35,076 nucleotides of DNA from Synechococcus sp. PNGco_S_binSS4 (GTDB lineage Bacteria > Cyanobacteriota > Cyanobacteriia > PCC-6307 > Cyanobiaceae). The translations under genes were made by a program, and so were the position numbers. This document shows positions 29,797-35,076 of this stretch, in pieces. The DNA lies in assembly GCA_007571085.1 (NCBI GenBank), contig RKSC01000101.1, positions 1 to 35,076 of the forward strand, given 5' to 3'. The notes under the pieces were generated by a model, which saw only the letters and a program-made list of their open reading frames with translations, was not told where the DNA came from and did not search any database. The stretch's first letter is position 1. Every line of letters begins with the position of its first letter.

Positions 29797-30741
29797 TCAA
29801 GGTGAAAGAGCAGTGGAGTGGTCCAGAAGTTGCTCATCCTGGCTCCAATCTGCTGGTTGAGACTGGGGGGCCCGTTGGCAAAAATCCTTCTGGTAGCTGT
29901 CCCGCAGGCCAGCTGTCAGATCAAAATTAGGCTGCCAGGCCAACTCCCGACACACCCGGCTGATGTCCGTAAAGAAGTGGGCAATACGTAAAGGGAAAGC
30001 CTTGCGGGCCTTGGGATCCACCATGGGGGGGTCAAAGCTGCGCAGCTGCACCTGGTCCAGATTGCGGCCACAGGCCTGGGCGGCGGCGGCCACAAGCCCA
30101 CGGAAGGTGACTCCCTTTGCCCCGGAGCAGTTATAAATCCGGTTGGTGCTGGTGTCCACCTCCAAGCTGCATGCCATGGCCTCCGCCAGATCATCCACAT
30201 GGCCCAGCTGGGTGATCAGCTGCCCATCCCCAGGAATGGGCACAGGGCGATCTGCCATGATTCGTGCAAAGAACCAGTTCTCAATTGGATTGTAGTTTCC
30301 AGGTCCGTAGATGTAGGTGGGGCGGAAGCTGGTGAAGGGGATGGCTTCCCGTCGCAGCCAGGCCTCCGTGTCTGCCTTGCCACCATGGCGGCTCTTGGGA
30401 TCTAGAGGGGCCTCTTCCGTGAGGGGCCATTGCTCACTAGGGGCATAGACTCCCGCTGAGCTCACATACAGAAACCGATGGCTGGGGCGGCCTGTTTGGG
30501 CAATGACCTGTTGGCTCTCCACCAGCTGACGGCCACTGGTGTCAATGATCACATCAAAATTGCGACCTGCCAGTTGGTGGAGATCCTCCAGTTGCTGGCG
30601 ATCCCCACACACATGCTCCACCCCATGGGGAACTGGTCGCCGGCCCCGGCTGAACACCGTCACAGCGTGTCCCACAGCCAGGAGCCGGGGCAGAAGGGCC
30701 ACACCAATGAAGCGAGTCCCTCCCATCACCAGGATGTTCAT
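29797..30741 (-). CDS. NAD-dependent epimerase/dehydratase family protein (CSP41-like)
   Basis: MNILVMGGTRFIGVALLPRLLAVGHAVTVFSRGRRP; YVSSAGVYAPSEQWPLTEEAPLDPKSRHGGKADTEAWL; FRPTYIYGPGNYNPIENWFFARI. Confidence 0.85.
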   Translation of the reverse strand: MNILVMGGTRFIGVALLPRLLAVGHAVTVFSRGRRPVPHGVEHVCGDRQQLEDLHQLAGRNFDVIIDTSGRQLVESQQVIAQTGRPSHRFLYVSSAGVYAPSEQWPLTEEAPLDPKSRHGGKADTEAWLRREAIPFTSFRPTYIYGPGNYNPIENWFFARIMADRPVPIPGDGQLITQLGHVDDLAEAMACSLEVDTSTNRIYNCSGAKGVTFRGLVAAAAQACGRNLDQVQLRSFDPPMVDPKARKAFPLRIAHFFTDISRVCRELAWQPNFDLTAGLRDSYQKDFCQRAPQSQPADWSQDEQLLDHSTALSP

Positions 30742-30804
30742 TCCACAACACAGCATTCCTGACTATTCAACTCCGTCTCCTGCACCAGGGAGACTGGATG
30801 TAGC

Positions 30805-31539
30805 TTGCCCATATTTGCCATGGAGGTGATTCCCGCCATTGATCTGCTGGATGGGGCCTGTGTGCGGCTGCGCCAAGGGGACTATAACCAGGTGACCCGT
30901 TTTAGTGATGATCCCGTAGCCATGGCCTGTCTATGGCAGCACCAGGGTGCCCAGAGGCTCCACCTGGTGGATTTAGATGGGGCCCGCCATGGCCGGCCCA
31001 GCAATGATGCGGCCATCAAGGCCATTGCTGCAGCGGTGCATATCCCCGTGCAATTGGGGGGCGGGGTGCGCTCCCAGGAGCGGGCCAAGGAACTGCTGAG
31101 CTGTGGTCTAGACCGGGTGATCCTGGGCACCGTCGCCCTGGAAAACCCCCAGCTGGTGCACCAGCTGGCCAGTGCTCATCCTGGCCGCATTGCCGTGGGT
31201 ATTGATGCCCGCAACGGCCTTGTGGCCACAAGAGGTTGGCTAGAGCAAAGTCCTATGGAAGCCACCAAGCTGGCCGCCAGTCTGGAGGGTAGTGATGTGG
31301 TTGCCATCATCAGCACTGACATCACCAGCGACGGCACCATGTCAGGTCCCAACCTGGAGGCATTGCAAGCCATGGCCTGCGCCAGCACCATTCCGGTCAT
31401 TGCATCTGGGGGTGTGGCGTCCCTTGCGGATCTGAAGACCCTAGGGCAGCTTAGACCTGCCCTTGCCGGTGTGATTATTGGTCGGGCCCTCTATGATGGT
31501 GGCATTAGGCTGCCTGCAGCCCTGGAGGGGCAATACTAA
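30805..31539 (+). CDS. hisA: Phosphoribosylformimino-5-aminoimidazole carboxamide ribotide isomerase
   Basis: VIPAIDLLDGACVRLRQGDYNQVTRFSDDP; VQLGGGVRSQERAKELL; TDITSDGTMSGPNLEAL. Likely starts at the ATG for MEVIPAIDL. Confidence 0.96.
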   Translation: MPIFAMEVIPAIDLLDGACVRLRQGDYNQVTRFSDDPVAMACLWQHQGAQRLHLVDLDGARHGRPSNDAAIKAIAAAVHIPVQLGGGVRSQERAKELLSCGLDRVILGTVALENPQLVHQLASAHPGRIAVGIDARNGLVATRGWLEQSPMEATKLAASLEGSDVVAIISTDITSDGTMSGPNLEALQAMACASTIPVIASGGVASLADLKTLGQLRPALAGVIIGRALYDGGIRLPAALEGQY

Positions 31540-31571
31540 GCCATAGAAACATGTAAGCCTTAGGAACATGG
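31538..31571. repeat. 17-bp imperfect tandem duplication (AAGCCATAGAAACATGT / AAGCCTTAGGAACATGG)
   Basis: Adjacent units with 3 of 17 mismatches, starting at the hisA stop codon. Confidence 0.8.
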
Positions 31572-31590
31572 CCTAGGAAAGGCCAGAATC

Positions 31591-31620
31591 TAGGCTCTAC
31601 CCTTGTAGGCTCTACACTTG
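31591..31620. repeat. 15-bp tandem duplication (TAGGCTCTACCCTTG / TAGGCTCTACACTTG)
   Basis: Adjacent units with one mismatch, in the hisA-fur spacer. Confidence 0.9.
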
Positions 31621-31665
31621 GGACCGGCAATTCCTCTTTTCTGGGTGGTCCTCCTTCCCAATTTA

Positions 31666-31682
31666 GATTTAGATTCTAAATC
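31666..31682. promoter_or_regulatory. Perfect 8-1-8 palindrome GATTTAGA-T-TCTAAATC, candidate Fur/PerR-family operator
   Basis: Read directly; abuts the ATG (31683) of the Fur-family ORF. An extra ATTTAGA half-site precedes it at 31661-31667. Confidence 0.65.
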
Positions 31683-32159
31683 ATGACTGGCTCCTCTGAA
31701 AACCCGAAGGCTGATCTTCCCATGGAGCAATCCTTTGAAGGGGCTATTGAGCGCTGTTCTGCTGTAGGCTTGCGCATGAGCCACCAACGGCGACTGGTGC
31801 TGGAGCTGCTCTGGAAGGAAAAAATGCACCTGAGCGCCCGTGACATCTTTGAGAAGATCAATGCTCAGGGCAAAAGGAGTATTGGCCAAACCTCAGTATA
31901 TCAAAACCTGGAGACACTGCACCGGTTTAATATCATTGAATGCCTAGAGCGCAGCGGCGGCAGGCTCTATAGCTGCCGTACAGATCCCCATAGCCACCTG
32001 ATTTGTAGTCTGACAGGCCGGATTTACGATATAGATGTGCAGCTTCCCCAGCACCTGCTGAAGGACATTGAAGCTCGCACTGGCCATCGAATTACCGGCT
32101 TTACCATGCAGTTGGTGGGTGAACCCTTGCAAGGCCCACCCAAGCCAGCTAACCCTTGA
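31683..32159 (+). CDS. Fur-family transcriptional regulator (Fur/PerR/Zur-like; subtype uncertain)
   Basis: GLRMSHQRRLVLELLWKEKMHLSARDIFEKINAQGKRSIGQTSVYQNLETLHRFNIIECLERSGGRLYSC...HSHLIC. Alternative start at Met 31722. Confidence 0.9.
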   Translation: MTGSSENPKADLPMEQSFEGAIERCSAVGLRMSHQRRLVLELLWKEKMHLSARDIFEKINAQGKRSIGQTSVYQNLETLHRFNIIECLERSGGRLYSCRTDPHSHLICSLTGRIYDIDVQLPQHLLKDIEARTGHRITGFTMQLVGEPLQGPPKPANP

Positions 32160-32186
32160 CCACTGGACTTTAGGTCTGCCCATGGC

Positions 32187-33821
32187 TTGTCGTTGATGCA
32201 GAGGATTTTGGTCTATGCACCCCGGAGCCAGAAGAGGCAGTTGGCTAACCTCATGGATCAGGGTGACCGGCAAGGCCCGCCTATTCAGTGGATTGACGAG
32301 GCAGAAGCAAACCAGGGGCGCCCTGATCTGGTGATCTGGTTCACCAAGGCCTTGAGGGATACCACCATCCTGGCCCGGGAAGCCCTGGCCTTGGATCAGC
32401 GCTGGCATCCGGCTCCCCTGCTCCTGGTGCTCCACGGTTCCATCCATCCTGGTGGTTTGCAGTTGGGGGAGCTGCCCATGGCGGGCATCCTGCAAAACCC
32501 TGATGATGCCACCCTGCGTCAGACCATCCCCATCCTGATGGGTGGTGGTCGGGTGTTTGATGTGCACACCCGGCAGACTGCACCGCTCCAGGAGAGTCGG
32601 GGTATAAATGGGGTCTTCTTGCAAGGGCTCAGCCAAATTCAGGCCCAGGCCCAGTTGGTGGCCAGCCAGCTGCAACAGGGCCCCAGCTTACCACTGCGTT
32701 GGCTCCTAGAAGGCCAGCAGCGGGAGCTGGCCATGGCCCGTGCCCTGGTGCTGGCTCTCCACGGCAGCACCACAAGAACCTTTGGTGTTAGGGGCATCTC
32801 CACACCGGGTGCAGGGGGAGCAAGGCCGTTGCAACCATCCACAGCCCTCACCTTGCGCAGCCGCACAGCAGCAGGGTTGTGGGACACCATAAATAAACGG
32901 CTCCAGGAGAGGATTTCCAAGAATCCCCAGCCCCTTGAGCACCAGCTCCTTGCCTTGGGTGCCATGGGGACCAAGGCCCGGGCAACCTTACTGCGCCAGT
33001 TGTTGCATCAGATGGGTTTGGCCCTGCAGCAGATGCGCCCTGGGGAATTACGTGGTGAGCTGCTGCTGGAGCGCTGGCAGGAGCTGCAGGGAGAAATCAT
33101 TTTCCATACCCTGCAGGAGTTGGGGGGCACCTATTTGCGCATCCCTAGGGATGGGGTGTTGGTTTCCGTGGGTGAGCAACTGCTCAATGGGACCATGCCC
33201 AACCCTGGAGAGCTGAACCTTGCCTCCGGAGCCACTGTGGAGCCCCTGCTTGCAGCCCTGGTGAGGGCTGAACCGGTGCTGTTGGATGGCCGCCTGCTGG
33301 CGCCAGACACCCCAGCAGCCTTGCTGCACCTGGAGTTGCTGCTGAGTGACTGGTTGTTGCGCATGGGCACCGCATTGGCTGGCCTTGTCCTTGAGGAAGC
33401 CAGTCAGTGGCCAGAATTGCGCCGCTTCCTATTGCGCAGCGACCTGCTGCCCACCCGTCAGCTGGAACGGCTCCGTAACCAGATCAATAGCCAGGAGCGT
33501 TACCAGCAGCTGATTCTTGAACCACTGCACATTTATGAGAGCCGCCGGGAACTGCTACTGCTCCAGATGGACAGGGTGGTCTCCAGAATGGTCATTGAGC
33601 CCCGTGATCGGGAGCTGCGCCAATTAAAACCTCTACAGCGCACCTTCACCTTTTATCTGGAGCTGCGGGATGCCTTGGGTCCCCAGTTGCGGGTATTGGT
33701 CCAACGCCTGGGATCGTTTCTAGTCACCGTGCTGACCCAGATTATTGGCCGGGGCATCGGCTTGATTGCCCGGGGAGTGCTGTTGGGTTTGGGGCGTACC
33801 CTGCAAGGACATGAGCGCTGA
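32187..33821 (+). CDS. DUF3685-family cyanobacterial protein
   Basis: Long ORF in cyanobacterial context; C-terminal RELRQLKPLQRTFTFYLELRDALGPQLRVLVQRLGSFLVTVLTQIIGRGIGLIARGVLLGLGRTLQG. Confidence 0.65.
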   Translation: MSLMQRILVYAPRSQKRQLANLMDQGDRQGPPIQWIDEAEANQGRPDLVIWFTKALRDTTILAREALALDQRWHPAPLLLVLHGSIHPGGLQLGELPMAGILQNPDDATLRQTIPILMGGGRVFDVHTRQTAPLQESRGINGVFLQGLSQIQAQAQLVASQLQQGPSLPLRWLLEGQQRELAMARALVLALHGSTTRTFGVRGISTPGAGGARPLQPSTALTLRSRTAAGLWDTINKRLQERISKNPQPLEHQLLALGAMGTKARATLLRQLLHQMGLALQQMRPGELRGELLLERWQELQGEIIFHTLQELGGTYLRIPRDGVLVSVGEQLLNGTMPNPGELNLASGATVEPLLAALVRAEPVLLDGRLLAPDTPAALLHLELLLSDWLLRMGTALAGLVLEEASQWPELRRFLLRSDLLPTRQLERLRNQINSQERYQQLILEPLHIYESRRELLLLQMDRVVSRMVIEPRDRELRQLKPLQRTFTFYLELRDALGPQLRVLVQRLGSFLVTVLTQIIGRGIGLIARGVLLGLGRTLQGHER

Positions 33822-33835
33822 GGAGAGGCTACGCC

Positions 33836-34399
33836 ATGACACACCATGGTCGCTGCTGGTTCTGTACTGCAATCCTTCTGGTAATAGTGCTGCTGTTCCA
33901 GCCATCCATGGCTTGGGCTAGTCGTCTGGATAACCGCTATGACGGCAACATCTTTGCCCTCTATGCCGGAGATGGTGCCCTGGTGCCACCCCGCAACAGC
34001 TTGGGGGAAAGCCTGAAGAGGCACCGCCCAACGGTTTTGGCCTTCTATCTAGATGACAGCAGTGACTGCAAACGCTTTGCCCCCACCCTCTCCCGTCTCA
34101 AGGGGGAGTTTGGCATGGCAGTTGATGTGATTGCCTTGAGCACGGACAGCCTGGCTCCTCCGGAAGGCTCCCCCCCGGATCAGCCTTCCCACTACTGGCG
34201 TGGCCTAATTCCCCAGGTGGTGATTTTTGATCAAAACGGGGATGTGGTGCTGGACCGGGCCGGCCAAATTCCCCTAGAAGATTTGGAACAGGGCCTTGCC
34301 CAAGCCGCAGACCTACAGCTTCCAGACACCCTGAACCGAGGCCAGTCCCGCTCCATGGAGGTGAATGAAATCAATGCGGAGGTGGTGAGAGGAGGATGA
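33836..34399 (+). CDS. Thylakoid/periplasmic thioredoxin-fold-like protein
   Basis: N-terminal signal/TM segment, then RPTVLAFYLDDSSDCKRFAPTLSRLKGEFGMAVDVIALSTDSL...YWRGLIPQVVIFDQNGDVVLDRAGQIPLEDLEQGL, a thioredoxin-like arrangement. Confidence 0.7.
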   Translation: MTHHGRCWFCTAILLVIVLLFQPSMAWASRLDNRYDGNIFALYAGDGALVPPRNSLGESLKRHRPTVLAFYLDDSSDCKRFAPTLSRLKGEFGMAVDVIALSTDSLAPPEGSPPDQPSHYWRGLIPQVVIFDQNGDVVLDRAGQIPLEDLEQGLAQAADLQLPDTLNRGQSRSMEVNEINAEVVRGG

Positions 34400-35076
34400 T
34401 TATTGGTGCTGGTGGCCTGGTTTTAGCCCTTGGTGGTTTTGCCCTGCTCCTGTTGGTGCTTCTGGAGTTGCGCCACCGCCTCCGTCCCAGGAGCCCCTTG
34501 CACCTGGAGCCAGGTGATTGGCAGTTGAGGCGGGAGGATGGTCAGTTGCAGGTTCAGCTGCAGATCAAATTGGTCAATTCCCATGCCCGCCAGGAGGTGA
34601 TGATCCCCCAAATCTGGGCTACACCCACTGTGCTGTCCAGCCAGGCAGTTGACGATGTGGATTTGCGGGTTCATGTGAGGCAGCAACAACCCCATGGCAA
34701 GACCCGTGCTGACGGCTATTGGCAGGTGCCCATTGTGAAAGCCCACCAGCCCATGGCTGCCTGTGTGGAGCTGGAGCTCCATGGCCAAGATCTCCGGAAA
34801 CTCCAGGCCCTTTGGCTGGAGATTGGCTGGCTGGCCTATGGACCCTTTGGCCATCTCCAGCAGCGCCATGGGCTGGTGGTACCCCTAGCCAAGCCAGCTG
34901 TGGAGCCGCAACCCGTCTGGCAACAGGGCCAAGGTTACCAGGTGCTACCCCTCTCCACCCATCTGCTGAGTTGGCTGGATGATCCCCTACAGGTGCTCAA
35001 GCGCTATGCCCTGCCCCATGTGCGGCCCGGTGATGTGGTGGCCATTGCAGAAACCCCTTTAGCGGTGATGCAGGGT
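34396..35076 (+). CDS. Conserved cyanobacterial membrane-anchored protein, possibly F420-0:gamma-glutamyl ligase-like (truncated by the window end)
   Basis: Open frame from ATG at 34396 (ATGA overlap with the previous stop) to the window end: MIIGAGGLVLALGGFALLLLVLLELRHRLRPRSPLHLEPGDWQLRR...RYALPHVRPGDVVAIAETPLAVMQG. Absent from the ORF track because its stop is outside. Confidence 0.6.
   Translation, partial: MIIGAGGLVLALGGFALLLLVLLELRHRLRPRSPLHLEPGDWQLRREDGQLQVQLQIKLVNSHARQEVMIPQIWATPTVLSSQAVDDVDLRVHVRQQQPHGKTRADGYWQVPIVKAHQPMAACVELELHGQDLRKLQALWLEIGWLAYGPFGHLQQRHGLVVPLAKPAVEPQPVWQQGQGYQVLPLSTHLLSWLDDPLQVLKRYALPHVRPGDVVAIAETPLAVMQG

Noticed and set aside
31944-32675. 243-aa minus-strand ORF
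   Set aside because: Antisense to the Fur-family gene and the DUF3685 gene; composition is Gln/His/Leu-rich as expected for shadow frames.
1-35076. CRISPR array, tRNA/rRNA genes, prophage or toxin-antitoxin modules
   Set aside because: No regularly spaced direct repeats with unique spacers, no tRNA-like cloverleaf signatures noticed, and no recognisable phage or TA proteins. A tRNAscan-SE/Infernal run would be needed to be certain.

Overview
The window reads as about 35 kb of a GC-rich picocyanobacterial chromosome (marine Synechococcus/Prochlorococcus-type gene content; a taxon assignment is inference). Most of it is dense housekeeping sequence: nadA, dnaG, glyS, chlP, typA, an lptA-lptB-lptF/G-ccsA run, rpe/glpX/hemA/glgC/gnd/pgl, hisA, a Fur-family regulator and DUF3685. 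Near the left end is an iron-themed group: imelysin lipoprotein, di-heme oxidoreductase, Crp/Fnr regulator, a small Cys/Lys-rich ORF and ferritin. The strongest non-obvious signal is at 1-810, where the ORF track shows nothing meaningful. By hand translation of the minus strand I read a frameshifted prolyl-tRNA synthetase N-terminal remnant (about 650-810) followed by a frameshifted, stop-containing N6-adenine DNA methyltransferase remnant (about 300-590). Other items: a perfect 8-1-8 palindrome abutting the Fur-family ORF, an 18-bp perfect palindrome at 182-199, short tandem duplications in several intergenic spacers, and an apparent excess of the palindrome CCATGG. I found no tRNA, rRNA, CRISPR array, intact mobile element or clearly new multi-gene system.
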